Positions 1-8,669 of a stretch of 64,000 nucleotides of DNA are shown piece after piece. The notes under the pieces were generated by a model, which made no database searches, was not told where the DNA came from, and worked only from the letters and a program-made list of their open reading frames with translations. Both the position numbers and the translations under genes were made by a program. The stretch covers positions 496,001 to 560,000 of the forward strand of contig OY970217.1 in assembly GCA_963713965.1 (NCBI GenBank), given 5' to 3'. The stretch comes from CALAGB01 sp963713965. GTDB lineage: Bacteria; Chloroflexota; Chloroflexia; Thermomicrobiales; Thermomicrobiaceae. Position 1 is the stretch's first letter; every line of letters starts with the position of its first letter.

Positions 1-288
1 ACATTACCGACCGGTAGTACTCGAACCGGAAGCAATGTCTCCGACGTGACGAATCCGGATGAACCGAACGGCGGCAGCTACGAAATCCCACTGATGCCCG
101 GCGCGTCAGCCACGCTTACCATCGATTTCGAGATGCCTGTGTCGGAGTCGATCACGTTCCGACGCCAGCCGGGCGTGCACACCGCGCAGGTATCGGTCCT
201 CGACAGCTCGTGTGCATTCACCGGCAACAGTGAGGCGCTATCGGCTGACCTTTCCTTCGACTTCAACGCCACGTGCAAGGCGCCCTAA
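1..288 (+). CDS. C-terminal part of a probable exported protein (truncated by window edge)
   Basis: The reading frame is open from base 1 to a TAA at 286-288, giving 95 codons with the start outside the window. The residues are rich in Ser, Thr, Gly and Asn with alternating hydrophobic positions, as in beta-sandwich extracellular domains, and two cysteines near the end could form a disulphide. There is no transmembrane segment or sorting motif in the visible part. I do not recognise a family. An exported or surface role is inferred only from composition. A weak hairpin follows the stop and pspA starts 120 bases downstream in the same direction. Confidence 0.6.
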   Translation, partial: TLPTGSTRTGSNVSDVTNPDEPNGGSYEIPLMPGASATLTIDFEMPVSESITFRRQPGVHTAQVSVLDSSCAFTGNSEALSADLSFDFNATCKAP

Positions 289-322
289 GCCTGTTCCCAA
301 CCAGCGAACGAACAAATAACCG

Positions 323-345
323 ACCGCGATAATAAGTCGCGGTTT
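323..345 (+). terminator. Weak terminator-like hairpin after the first gene
   Basis: ACCGCGA (323-329) pairs with TCGCGGT (337-343) around a 7-base loop and is followed by only a short T run. It lies between the partial first gene and pspA and overlaps the proposed -35 box of pspA. The stem is short, so termination would be inefficient. Confidence 0.35.
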
Positions 346-371
346 CCAGCGTGCCGATTGGCAGATATAAT
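343..371 (+). promoter_or_regulatory. Candidate promoter of pspA-pspAA
   Basis: A perfect -10 box TATAAT (366-371) lies 17 bases after TTTCCA (343-348), a partial match to TTGACA. The inferred start point is about 30 bases before the pspA ATG. No sigma-54 -24/-12 element is visible, unlike the enterobacterial psp promoters. Confidence 0.55.
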
Positions 372-408
372 TGCGCCGTGAGTCCGACGGAAGTAGATAG
401 GATAGCCA

Positions 409-1140
409 ATGGGATTGCTTTCACGCACTACAACGCTCATCAAGGCCAAGGTGAACACTCTCCTTGGCGCAGCCGAAGACCCACGAGAGATGCTTGACTA
501 CTCGTACGAGAAGCAGCTACAGATGCTTCAGGATGTTCGTCGCGGCATTGTCGACGTCACCACGTCGAAGCGACGACTCGAGCTGCAGAAGGCCAAGCTT
601 CAGGAAAGCTCCACCAAGCTCGGTGATCAGGCGAAACAGGCCGTGAGTGCCGGACGCGAGGACCTCGCCCGCACCGCCCTCGAGCGCCGCGCCATGATCG
701 ACCAGCAATCGGGCGATCTCGATTCACAGATTCAGAATCTCGATGGCGAGCAGGCCAAGCTGGAGCAGGCCGAGTCTCGACTGCGCACCAAGATCGAGTC
801 CTTCCGCACGCGCAAAGAAGTCGTCAAGGCGCAGTACTCTGCCGCCGAAGCTCAGGTCCGCATTGGCGAAGCCGTGACTGGTCTCTCGGAAGAGATGGCC
901 GATGTCGGCATGGCGGTCGATCGCGCGCAAGACAAGACCGAGGCAATGCAGGCCCGCGCCGGTGCAATCGACGAGCTGATCGCGTCTGGGGCACTCGATG
1001 ATGTGACGTCCGGAGGTAAGGACTCCATCGATCGCGAGCTCTCTCAGATCTCCATGAAGGAAAGCGTCGATTCTCAGCTCGCGGCGCTGAAGAAGGAAGT
1101 CGGCGCTCCCGAGCAGCCGAAGCAGCTTGGAGAGGGGTAG
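409..1140 (+). CDS. pspA: PspA/IM30 family phage shock protein A
   Basis: A 243-residue PspA/IM30 homologue, a peripheral inner-membrane protein of the ESCRT-III-like family that coats and stabilises damaged membrane. The N-terminus (about residues 1-25, MGLLSRTTTLIKAKVNTLL) is an amphipathic helix of the membrane-binding type. Residues about 25-190 are almost pure charged, Ala- and Gln-rich coiled coil, as in the family. An AGGATAG ribosome site precedes the ATG. pspAA starts 5 bases after its stop, so the two form an operon that ends at a strong terminator. The related pspAB lies immediately beyond on the opposite strand with htpX, which supports a membrane-stress role. Family assignment is firm; the stimulus is not visible. 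Confidence 0.93.
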   Translation: MGLLSRTTTLIKAKVNTLLGAAEDPREMLDYSYEKQLQMLQDVRRGIVDVTTSKRRLELQKAKLQESSTKLGDQAKQAVSAGREDLARTALERRAMIDQQSGDLDSQIQNLDGEQAKLEQAESRLRTKIESFRTRKEVVKAQYSAAEAQVRIGEAVTGLSEEMADVGMAVDRAQDKTEAMQARAGAIDELIASGALDDVTSGGKDSIDRELSQISMKESVDSQLAALKKEVGAPEQPKQLGEG

Positions 1141-1145
1141 CCGAC

Positions 1146-1424
1146 ATGATCGTACGAATTTCGACTGAGGGGCAGTACCGCCTCGACAGCTCCTATCTCG
1201 ATCAGATCAACGATATCGACAATGACATTGTCGAGGCCATCGCTAAAGGGGACCGCTCCAAATTCGGCGTCCTCTTCAAGAACCTCATCGACCTCGTTCG
1301 GGAGCACGGAAACGCTGTTGCCTCCGAGGAATTGGTCGAGTCGCAAGTGGTGTTGCCACCGCCCGATACAACCTTCGATGAGGCGTCCGAGCTCTTTGTG
1401 GCCGACGGCCTGGTTCCCGACTAG
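1146..1424 (+). CDS. pspAA: PspA-associated protein PspAA
   Basis: A 92-residue soluble protein matching the small PspAA family found next to pspA in Actinobacteria, Chloroflexi and some archaea. It begins with a beta-strand (MIVRIS, then GQYRL), followed by acidic helices and an EASELF segment near the end. It starts 5 bases after pspA with its ribosome site (GAGAGGGG) inside the pspA stop region, so the two are translationally close. Its biochemical role is not established; it is thought to modulate PspA assembly. The family call rests on length, sequence character and position. Confidence 0.82.
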   Translation: MIVRISTEGQYRLDSSYLDQINDIDNDIVEAIAKGDRSKFGVLFKNLIDLVREHGNAVASEELVESQVVLPPPDTTFDEASELFVADGLVPD

Positions 1425-1453
1425 TCCGCGTCGTTACTGATCCCTAGTTGGCG

Positions 1454-1482
1454 AAGCCCCCGAGAGATTCTCGGGGGCTTTT
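1454..1482 (+). terminator. Rho-independent terminator of pspA-pspAA
   Basis: A 12-bp perfect stem (1454-1465 with 1469-1480), GC-rich with a 3-base loop, is followed by TTTT. It sits 30 bases after the pspAA stop and 30 bases before the end of the convergent pspAB gene. Confidence 0.9.
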
Positions 1483-1511
1483 GCATATCAGAGTTGGAGC
1501 TGAGTCGAGTC

Positions 1512-2087
1512 CTAGAACGGGATGTCCCACATCGGATACCAGCGTTCGAGCTCCTTTTCGATCGGCAGCTCGTGCTCCATTGCCGAAGAAAGACGCAACT
1601 CAAACGCGTTGTCCCTGTCCTTTTGACGCCCTTGTGGCACGAATGGATAGAACGCGCCGCGCTTGTAGTTATAGAACCAGTAAACGGGACGGCCGTCTTC
1701 GGTGTTGTAGCGGAAGACCGCCGAGAGGAGTTGTTCCCCAAACTGATTCTCAACCAGGGTCTGACTGATGATGTGGATCGTTGCGACCAGATCCTCGAAC
1801 TGCGGATCGCTCAGCAAGATCCAGCGAAAGCGGAATTCATCGGTTCGCATTTCAAAGAGCGTGCCGGTGTCCTTGGTGCTGATCTTGAGCAGATCATTCA
1901 GATCTCGACTCGCCTGATCGAAGTAGGCCGAATCAACCGGCCGAAACACGATCCCCGCATGGGAGTCGGGCTTCAAGCTGAGTTGTGTCTCAAGCGAAAT
2001 CTCCGCCGTCGACATGGCAAAGAGCTTCTCGATCTTCGACGGCGCCGGTCGCGACCGACCTAACAGCGAATCGAAGAACTGTCTCAC
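1512..2087 (-). CDS. pspAB: PspA-associated protein PspAB
   Basis: A 191-residue protein matching PspAB, a family usually encoded beside htpX. The N-terminus (MRQFFDSLLGRSRP) is followed by a mixed alpha/beta domain with aromatic-rich stretches late in the chain (YWFYNYKRGAFYPF, WYPMWDIPF). No signal peptide or membrane segment is seen, and no catalytic motif. Its ATG overlaps the htpX stop by 4 bases (ATGA), so it is translationally coupled to the protease. The convergent pspA-pspAA operon ends 30 bases away. The function of the family is unknown; the context points to envelope quality control. Confidence 0.8.
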   Translation of the reverse strand: MRQFFDSLLGRSRPAPSKIEKLFAMSTAEISLETQLSLKPDSHAGIVFRPVDSAYFDQASRDLNDLLKISTKDTGTLFEMRTDEFRFRWILLSDPQFEDLVATIHIISQTLVENQFGEQLLSAVFRYNTEDGRPVYWFYNYKRGAFYPFVPQGRQKDRDNAFELRLSSAMEHELPIEKELERWYPMWDIPF

Positions 2088-2998
2088 AGACCCTCCATCT
2101 CACGAGACAGCGCGCGCAGTCGCTCCAGTCGATTCTCAAGTGATGGGTGTGTTGAAAGCAGCTCGCTCATGCCGCTTCCGACCGCCGCCGGAATGATGAA
2201 AAAGGCGTTCATCGACTGAACCTCGCGCAAATCCTTCTGTGGGATGCGCTGCATGACGCCACTGATCTTCACCAATGCCGACATGAGATTGGACGGCGAG
2301 CCGGTGATGATGGCCGCGCCGCGGTCCGCAGCATACTCGCGGTAGCGGGACAGCGCGCGAATGAGGAAGAAACTGATAATCCAGACGAGGATCGACGCCA
2401 GGTAGATCATGGCGATCGAGCCACCGTCACGCCGGTCTCGGCGTCCTCCACCCATCATGCTGCCCCAGAAAAACCAGCGCATCATCAATTGAGCCACGAC
2501 AGCGAAGAAGCTAGCAAGTGTCATGACCATTACGTCGCGGTTACGCACGTGAGACATTTCGTGCGCGAGCACGGCTTCGATCTCAGCCGGCTCGAGCCGG
2601 TTCATCAACCCGCGCGTGACAGCGACGACCGCGTTTTTCGGGTTTCGACCGGTCGCGAAGGCGTTCGGCACATCGCTGTCGGCAATGGCAACGCGTGGTT
2701 TCGGGAGATTAGCGATGGACGCCAGACGTTCGATCATACCGTGAAGTTCCGGCGCCTCGGCCGGGCTGACGATCCGCGCCCCCATGCTCCACAGCGCGAT
2801 CTTATCGGACATGAAGTACTGGACGCCGATCATGATGGCGGCGATGAACAGAACTCCAACGGCGTTGACTCCGGCGGAGACCAGGACGGCGATGAACGCC
2901 AGATAGAGGACCGCCAACAAGAACATCACGACGAACATGCGGACTGAGAGTCCGGTGTCACGACCCCAGCGAGACATTCGACCTGCGTTAGATGACAT
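2084..2998 (-). CDS. htpX: Zinc metalloprotease HtpX homologue
   Basis: A 304-residue M48-family membrane protease that degrades damaged membrane proteins. Two hydrophobic segments (about residues 21-43 and 47-63) precede the catalytic domain. The zinc motif HEMSH is at 146-150, with the third ligand Glu in SRYREYAAD near residue 221, and two further hydrophobic stretches (about 160-180 and 195-213). A glycine/arginine patch (GGGRRDRRDGG) separates them. An upstream start 27 bases earlier is possible, but AGGAA lies 7 bases before the ATG at 2998, which I chose. It is coupled to pspAB by a 4-base overlap. Confidence 0.93.
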   Translation of the reverse strand: MSSNAGRMSRWGRDTGLSVRMFVVMFLLAVLYLAFIAVLVSAGVNAVGVLFIAAIMIGVQYFMSDKIALWSMGARIVSPAEAPELHGMIERLASIANLPKPRVAIADSDVPNAFATGRNPKNAVVAVTRGLMNRLEPAEIEAVLAHEMSHVRNRDVMVMTLASFFAVVAQLMMRWFFWGSMMGGGRRDRRDGGSIAMIYLASILVWIISFFLIRALSRYREYAADRGAAIITGSPSNLMSALVKISGVMQRIPQKDLREVQSMNAFFIIPAAVGSGMSELLSTHPSLENRLERLRALSREMEGL

Positions 2999-3038
2999 TT
3001 CCGTTCCTAATCCAAGAGAAGGCACGATAGCAACCGTA

Positions 3039-3065
3039 AGTATACTCCCGCCGTCAGCGATCCAA
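3039..3065 (-). promoter_or_regulatory. Weak promoter candidate for htpX-pspAB
   Basis: On the minus strand TATACT (3039-3044) lies 15 bases from TTGGAT (3060-3065). The spacing is short and the -35 box poor. The 213-base divergent gap 2999-3211 between htpX and the ABC operon also contains a plus-strand TATACT near 3134 without a good -35 box. No other feature was found there. Confidence 0.35.
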
Positions 3066-3211
3066 TGAACGGCAAAAGCACGTACATTCGCGTAATTGTC
3101 GCTTGCCGTTCCGGATGCGATGAATGAAACACGGTATACTCGTTCGCGAATTCATCCAGCACGTTGGCCGCACGGAGATCATTCGGTTGTGGCTGAGAAC
3201 GAGGGGTGTAG

Positions 3212-4171
3212 GTGCGGCTCGACTCTGGATCCGACTGGATAGTCCAGACCAGCAATTTGCGTAAGACCTACGACAAGGTCGTGGCTCTCGAAGAGCTATC
3301 GGTCCAGATTCCCCGTGCGGCGATCGGACTCCTTGGTGCGAATGGCGCGGGCAAGTCCACGTTCATCAAGCTCCTGCTCGGTTTGCAGGCTGCCACCCGC
3401 GGCCGGGCGTCGGTCCTCGGGTTCGACGTTCAGACTCAATCGCAGCACATGCGTGAGTTCGTCGGCTACATGCCAGAGGCGGACTGCCTCCCGACAGACG
3501 TCACCGCGGCCGATTTCGTGGGACATATGGCCGAAATGAGCGGACTCCCCTCTCGCGCTGCCCGTCTGAGGGCGGCCGAGACACTCTACCAGTGTGGGGT
3601 CGATGAGGAGCGCTACCGTCTGATTCGCGAGTTCTCGACCGGGATGAAACAGCGCGTCAAACTCGCGCAGGCCATCGTCCATGACCCGTCGCTCGTCTTT
3701 CTTGACGAGCCGACCAATGGCATGGACCCGTCTGGCCGCGATGATATGCTGAATCTCATCTCACGAATTCATCGAGATCTTGGCATCACGGTCATCTTGA
3801 GTTCGCACCTCCTGGAGGACGTCGAGCACGTCTGTGACTACGTACTAATGCTTCAGAACGGTCGGATGGCAATGACCGGTCCGCTGTCGGACCTCGTTCA
3901 AGGCGGCGGTGACATCGCCATTCAGGTGGATGGAAACGTCGAGCCGTTCGTCCGTGCTCTTGAGCAAAACGGGCTCTCCGTGCGTCGCCGCGGGCTCGAG
4001 CTGATGGTTCCCCACCGTGATGACGAGGTTTTCGACCTCGTTCGCGATCTCAGCATCGAAACCGGCGTCTTGCTTCGCGGGCTCCGGGTCGACGCGCGTA
4101 CGCTCGAGGACGTATATCTGCAACATGCGGGCGAGCCGATGATTGACGAGGGTGTCAGTGTTGCCGGATAA
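3212..4171 (+). CDS. ABC transporter ATP-binding protein (ABC-2 type, first pair)
   Basis: A 319-residue cytoplasmic ATPase subunit. It has Walker A GANGAGKST (42-50), a degenerate signature FSTGMKQR (141-148) in place of LSGGQ, Walker B LVFLDEPT (161-168) and a switch His at 199. The F/Y-S-x-G-M form is usual for the BcrA/NatA-like exporters that work with ABC-2 permeases. A C-terminal extension of about 110 residues follows the ATPase core. The start is GTG with GGGGTGTAG just upstream. The permease gene begins inside its 3' end, so the two are coupled. The substrate cannot be told. Confidence 0.9.
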   Translation: MRLDSGSDWIVQTSNLRKTYDKVVALEELSVQIPRAAIGLLGANGAGKSTFIKLLLGLQAATRGRASVLGFDVQTQSQHMREFVGYMPEADCLPTDVTAADFVGHMAEMSGLPSRAARLRAAETLYQCGVDEERYRLIREFSTGMKQRVKLAQAIVHDPSLVFLDEPTNGMDPSGRDDMLNLISRIHRDLGITVILSSHLLEDVEHVCDYVLMLQNGRMAMTGPLSDLVQGGGDIAIQVDGNVEPFVRALEQNGLSVRRRGLELMVPHRDDEVFDLVRDLSIETGVLLRGLRVDARTLEDVYLQHAGEPMIDEGVSVAG

Positions 4172-5078
4172 CCCCGCATTGAATCCAGCGATGGACCGCG
4201 CGAACTCGTCCGACGCGCAAATCTACGATCGTGGCTATCGCCACTACGACGGCCCACGTGAAGGACGCACCCACGCCATCCGTGCCCTCATCAGCTATTC
4301 GATCAAACGCGGACTGGGTGTTAAGAAGCGCTGGACTGCCAAGATCATCCCCATTCTGGTCTATGGTTTCGCGTTTTTCCCGGTGGTGATCATCGTCGGT
4401 ATTCGCTCGTTCATCGGAGACGCGGCGCAGGGGTTCAACTATCAAACGTTATATGACTTGCTAGCCACCGTGCTGCTCGTGTTCGCTGCTGCCACCGCGC
4501 CCGAGATGCTCTGCGACGATCGTCGGCAACGCGTTTTGCCACTCTACTTCTCCCGCGCCATCAGCAGAGGCGATTATCTGTTGGCCAAGCTCGGTGGGCT
4601 CGGGATTCTGATGGCGACGGTTTCGCTTCTTCCGGCCTTCATTCTCTTTCTGGGTGTCACGTTTCTGGCGGACAGCCCCACGAGCTACTTCGTGCACCAC
4701 ACGGGCGATATTCTGCGTATCGTAGCTGATGGATGCCTATTGTCGCTCTTCTTCGCGTCGATCGGACTTGTCATCGCGAGCTTCACCGATCGAAAGAGCG
4801 TGGCCGCAGCGGTCTACATCGGAAGCATTGTGTTGATTTCGGGTCTTGTCGCGGCACTCTTCGATGCCGTTGATGCAAGTTGGCATCGGTACCTGCTTCT
4901 TGCCAGTCCCATGGCCATCCCACAATCCCTTACCGCCTGGATCTTTGGCAGTAAATTGAGCGGTGATAGCGCCGCGGCGCAAGCCAACGTTGCGGGACAG
5001 TGGTATCTCGTGTCAGTGGCGGCGGTCGTCGTCGTGTGTTCCTTCATCGTTTACCGACAGTATTTGCGCGATGAGTGA
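4158..5078 (+). CDS. ABC-2 type transporter permease (first pair)
   Basis: A 306-residue integral membrane protein with a cytoplasmic N-terminus of about 70 residues containing YDRGYRHYDGPREG, then about six hydrophobic segments. The motif APEMLCDDRRQRVLPLYFSRAI after the second segment is typical of ABC-2 permeases whose substrate is undefined. The GTG at 4158 has GAGG five bases upstream and overlaps the preceding ATPase by 14 bases; GTG 4152 and ATG 4191 are alternatives. Its stop overlaps the start of the second ATPase, making a four-gene operon. Confidence 0.82.
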   Translation: MLPDNPALNPAMDRANSSDAQIYDRGYRHYDGPREGRTHAIRALISYSIKRGLGVKKRWTAKIIPILVYGFAFFPVVIIVGIRSFIGDAAQGFNYQTLYDLLATVLLVFAAATAPEMLCDDRRQRVLPLYFSRAISRGDYLLAKLGGLGILMATVSLLPAFILFLGVTFLADSPTSYFVHHTGDILRIVADGCLLSLFFASIGLVIASFTDRKSVAAAVYIGSIVLISGLVAALFDAVDASWHRYLLLASPMAIPQSLTAWIFGSKLSGDSAAAQANVAGQWYLVSVAAVVVVCSFIVYRQYLRDE

Positions 5079-6090
5079 GATGAATAGACAGCCTCCCGCT
5101 GACATGCCTGAAACGGCGGCCTCTCTTGGTGAGACTGTCGATGGTCGGAACGTCAATTACCCCGTTCCAGAGGCGATGATCGAGGTAGATCGGCTCTCCA
5201 AATGGTACGGGGACGTGGTCGCGGTCTCTGAAGTTTCGTTCTCGGTCGATCCCGGTGTGACGGCGCTGTTGGGACCTAATGGTGCAGGAAAATCGAGCAT
5301 TCTGAAGACGTTGAGCGGATTGCTCAAGCCATCAACTGGTACGGTTCGCATCGACGGCACCATAGTCCGATCAAGCACCGATGTCTACGGAAAGATTGGC
5401 GTCGTCCCTGAAGCTGAGACTGTCTACCCGTTTCTGACCGGTCGCGAATTCGTCCACTGGAATGCGGTCATGCATCGTCTGCCTGATGCTTCGGAGGCAA
5501 CCGAGCGGGCTTTGAAGACGGCGGATCTGGGCGATGCGGCGTCCCGTCAAGTTGGCGGCTATTCCAAAGGCATGCGACAGAGGATCAAAGTCGCGGCTGC
5601 GCTCGTTCACGATCCGGACGTGCTCATCCTCGACGAGCCCCTAACCGGAACCGACCCTGTACAGCGCGTCCATTTGATCAACCTGATTCGTGGCCTGGGA
5701 GAATCAGGCAAGACGGTATTGGTGTCGTCACATGTGCTGCACGAAGTCGAGCGCGTGGCGGATCGCATCATTGTCATCGTGGACGGCAAGTTGGCAGCGG
5801 TTGGAGATTTCCGCGCAATTCGTGACAAGATCGACGAGCACGCGCGTACGGTTCGATTAAGGGCTTCGAACAATCGCACCTTGGCTTCTCTGCTATTCAA
5901 CGCGCCAGAGGTAACGTCGATCCGCCTTGAACCGGATCGGGATGCGATCGTGGTTGAGTCACGGGATGTTCGAGCGCTTTATCAACTGGTCCCCCGGATC
6001 GCAAAAGAGAACGGACTGCGTCTGTTGGAGGTCGCTGCTGTCGACGACTCGCTGGCGAGCGTCTTCGCCTATGTGACGGAGCGTCGCTAG
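5071..6090 (+). CDS. ABC transporter ATP-binding protein (second pair)
   Basis: A 339-residue ATPase subunit with an N-terminal extension of about 35 residues. Walker A is GPNGAGKSS (68-76), the signature YSKGMRQR (164-171), Walker B VLILDEP (184-190) and the switch His 221. The C-terminal 110 residues form the regulatory-type extension seen in NatA/BcrA-like proteins. The ATG lies inside the permease stop region (ATGAGTGA), giving an 8-base overlap and choosing this start over a longer frame beginning at 4963. Its partner permease follows 37 bases later. It is a paralogue of the ATPase at 3212. Confidence 0.9.
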   Translation: MSEMNRQPPADMPETAASLGETVDGRNVNYPVPEAMIEVDRLSKWYGDVVAVSEVSFSVDPGVTALLGPNGAGKSSILKTLSGLLKPSTGTVRIDGTIVRSSTDVYGKIGVVPEAETVYPFLTGREFVHWNAVMHRLPDASEATERALKTADLGDAASRQVGGYSKGMRQRIKVAAALVHDPDVLILDEPLTGTDPVQRVHLINLIRGLGESGKTVLVSSHVLHEVERVADRIIVIVDGKLAAVGDFRAIRDKIDEHARTVRLRASNNRTLASLLFNAPEVTSIRLEPDRDAIVVESRDVRALYQLVPRIAKENGLRLLEVAAVDDSLASVFAYVTERR

Positions 6091-6127
6091 TGCCCGTGCA
6101 GATGAGAATCTTCGAGATGGATTGGTG

Positions 6128-6868
6128 ATGGTGTCGACGCAGCTTCCCGTACTCTGGCTCACGCTTCGACAGTTCGGCGCCTGGCGCTCAACGCGAGTGG
6201 TCGCGCTCTTCGCCGCGACACCGATTCTGTTCGGGTTGATCTTCTTGCTCAACTCAAATAACACGACGCCGGACACGTTCCTTGGGGACGTCTTCAACCA
6301 ATTCATGGCACCGACGGTGATTCCATTGGCCACGCTGATCCTCGCCACGGCGACGCTTGGTAACGAGTTGAGCGACCGTACCATTGTCTATCTGATCATC
6401 AAGCCGATCTCTACTATTCGGATCGTCCTCGAAAAGTTCGTCGGAACGTTTCTGGTGACCAGCATGGCCATCCTTGTCGGTCTTCTCATCACTTGGCTGG
6501 TGGTGGTCGCCGGACCTGGAACACCGTCGGGTGCAGCGCTCGGATCGATGTTCGTCGGCGCGCTGATTGGTGTGGCGGCGTACGGTGCGCTCTTTCTGTT
6601 CGTTAGCCTGATCGTTCCGCGAGCGCTGTTAGTCGGGGTGATCTACGTTCTTTTGTGGGAGAGCTTGCTTGCCCGCTTCATCCCAGGCATCCGAATCCTG
6701 AGCGTCCGGCACTTCGTACAATCAATCTTCATCCATATCTTGGGCGATGCCGACGTCAAGATCGCGCAGTCGAATGCACTGGTCTCCTCGCTGATTGTCA
6801 TGGTGTTGCTCGTCGTCGTTTCGCTAGGTTTAGCCGCGTTCCGACTGCGACAGATGAACCTCGACTGA
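6128..6868 (+). CDS. ABC-2 type transporter permease (second pair)
   Basis: A 246-residue protein with about six hydrophobic segments, including TVIPLATLILATATLG and VMVLLVVVSLGLAAF. The motif TLGNELSDRTIVYLIIKPIS after the second segment is the ABC-2 signature region (E-x-x-x-x-T-x-x-x-L-x-x-P). In-frame TTG and GTG codons lie at 6122 and 6125. I favour the ATG at 6128, which has GAGATGG about 7 bases upstream. It closes the four-gene transporter operon. Two ATPase/permease pairs in one operon suggest a heteromeric exporter or a recent duplication; the substrate is unknown. Confidence 0.82.
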   Translation: MVSTQLPVLWLTLRQFGAWRSTRVVALFAATPILFGLIFLLNSNNTTPDTFLGDVFNQFMAPTVIPLATLILATATLGNELSDRTIVYLIIKPISTIRIVLEKFVGTFLVTSMAILVGLLITWLVVVAGPGTPSGAALGSMFVGALIGVAAYGALFLFVSLIVPRALLVGVIYVLLWESLLARFIPGIRILSVRHFVQSIFIHILGDADVKIAQSNALVSSLIVMVLLVVVSLGLAAFRLRQMNLD

Positions 6869-6951
6869 TCAGCGGCCATGCGTGACAACTCGGGTGCGAC
6901 GAACCTGCGCCCGGCGATCCATTGTCCATCACGAGCGGGAGCGATTCAGTC

Positions 6952-8640
6952 ATGCTCTTCCGTGCCCCGACTGAGATCTTCAGCCATCGACGACGATACG
7001 CTGAGATCATCCGTATCCTCTCCAGGCACGGGGTTCGATCGGTCACAGAGCAGCTAGGAATCTCGTCCCTCATCCCGTTCAGTCGGGGTAGGTTCCAACG
7101 TCCGACCAGCGGTCAGCCAAAGACCCAGGCGGAGCACGTTCGCGCCGCACTCGAAGACCTCGGAACAACGTTCATCAAGCTCGGGCAGATCATGTCCACA
7201 CGGGAAGATCTCCTGCCTCCAGCGTATATCGCTGAGCTGAGCAAGCTTCAGGATCGGGTGCCCCCCGTTCCAACGGCCGGGATTCGGGCGGTCATCGAGG
7301 AATCCTTCGGCAAAACGGTTGAGGAGCTCTTCCACACATTCGACGACGAGCCACTGGCTGCCGCATCCATCGGGCAGGTGCATGCCGCCGAGCTTGTCAG
7401 CGGTGAGCACGTCGTCGTGAAGGTGCAGAAGCCTGGTGTCGCCGCGCAGATTGACGAGGATCTGGCCATCCTTCAGCAGTTGGCCCGGTTCGCACAGAAT
7501 CGTGCCCCGGTGGCCGAAGCCTATGACCTCGTCGCGTTAGTCGATGAATTCGGATGGACGCTTCGAAGCGAGCTCGACTACATGCGCGAGGGACGCAACG
7601 CCGAGACCTTTCGCGAGAACTTCCGCGATAGCAAAGCCCTGGTTATCCCTCGAATCTACTGGGAGCTGACCACTCCGGTTGTGATTACGCAGGCACGCAT
7701 TCAGGGTGTCTCGATTGACGACATCGAAGCGATCAGCGCGATGAACCTCTCGCGAGCTGAGCTGGCAACGCGGGCAGTCAGTATCACGCTGGACGAGATC
7801 TTCGAGCACGGCTTTTATCACGCCGATCCGCACCCCGGAAATTTCTCCGTGCTTCCGGACGGTCGCATTGTCGCGTACGATTTCGGAATGGTCGGCCGCG
7901 TCGACGACCGAACTCATGACGCCCTTCTCGGACTGGCCGCGGGGATAATACGGCAGGACGCCGACGAAATCGTCGATGGACTGGCTGTATTGAACGTGCT
8001 TCGTCACGGCGCCGACCGGCCGGGACTGCGACGTGATGTTCAGCATTTGCTCGACCGGTATATCGGCATGTCGCTGGCTGAATATCGGTTCGATACGATC
8101 GTGAACGACATCATGACGATCGTACGGCGCCGGCAGCTTCAGATGCCTTCGGAGCTGGCTTTGCTGTTGAAGACTCTGTCGATGCAGGAGGGTATGGGGC
8201 GCAGACTCGATCCAACACTCAAGCCGGTCGAGATGGCAGCGCCCTACATTCGTCGGGCGTTGATCGAGCAATGGATGCCGAGCACCTGGATTCCGCAGCT
8301 CATTTCATCGGGAGAAGACATTCGGCAGCTGATGAAGCGGCTGCCACGCCGAATCGAACGCCTCCTCACCCGATCAGAGCAAGGCGACATCGAAATCGGA
8401 ATTCGTTTGGTGCGGGCGGACGATATCCTCGACACGCTGCAGTCGATGGTCAACCGCCTCATTCTGGCCATCCTGGTGGGGTCGAGTCTGGTCAGCCTGG
8501 GACTCCTGCTGACTGTCTACAGCCCGCACTGGCTTCTTTCCTGGATGGGCCCGCTGTTCGGGCTCGGTGTGGTCGTGACAATCGCGGCTGGGCTGCTCCT
8601 CACATGGCGCATCCTGCGGCACGGACGTCGACCACGTTGA
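6952..8640 (+). CDS. ABC1/UbiB family atypical kinase
   Basis: A 562-residue ADCK/UbiB-like protein kinase-fold ATPase, in other bacteria needed for quinone or isoprenoid-lipid metabolism. The family-specific KxGQ motif (FIKLGQIMS, about 74-82) is followed by the alanine-rich nucleotide loop (AAASIGQVHAA), the catalytic HADPHPGN and the DFG motif (YDFGMVG). Two transmembrane helices end the protein (LILAILVGSSLVSLGLLL; LFGLGVVVTIAAGLLL), as in UbiB. GGGAG lies 10 bases before the ATG chosen; a TTG start at 6922 is possible. It is separated from the ABC operon by 83 bases and ends facing the rhodanese gene. Confidence 0.9.
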   Translation: MLFRAPTEIFSHRRRYAEIIRILSRHGVRSVTEQLGISSLIPFSRGRFQRPTSGQPKTQAEHVRAALEDLGTTFIKLGQIMSTREDLLPPAYIAELSKLQDRVPPVPTAGIRAVIEESFGKTVEELFHTFDDEPLAAASIGQVHAAELVSGEHVVVKVQKPGVAAQIDEDLAILQQLARFAQNRAPVAEAYDLVALVDEFGWTLRSELDYMREGRNAETFRENFRDSKALVIPRIYWELTTPVVITQARIQGVSIDDIEAISAMNLSRAELATRAVSITLDEIFEHGFYHADPHPGNFSVLPDGRIVAYDFGMVGRVDDRTHDALLGLAAGIIRQDADEIVDGLAVLNVLRHGADRPGLRRDVQHLLDRYIGMSLAEYRFDTIVNDIMTIVRRRQLQMPSELALLLKTLSMQEGMGRRLDPTLKPVEMAAPYIRRALIEQWMPSTWIPQLISSGEDIRQLMKRLPRRIERLLTRSEQGDIEIGIRLVRADDILDTLQSMVNRLILAILVGSSLVSLGLLLTVYSPHWLLSWMGPLFGLGVVVTIAAGLLLTWRILRHGRRPR

Positions 8641-8669
8641 AACTCCTCGAGTCCGTTTCTGACGCGTGC

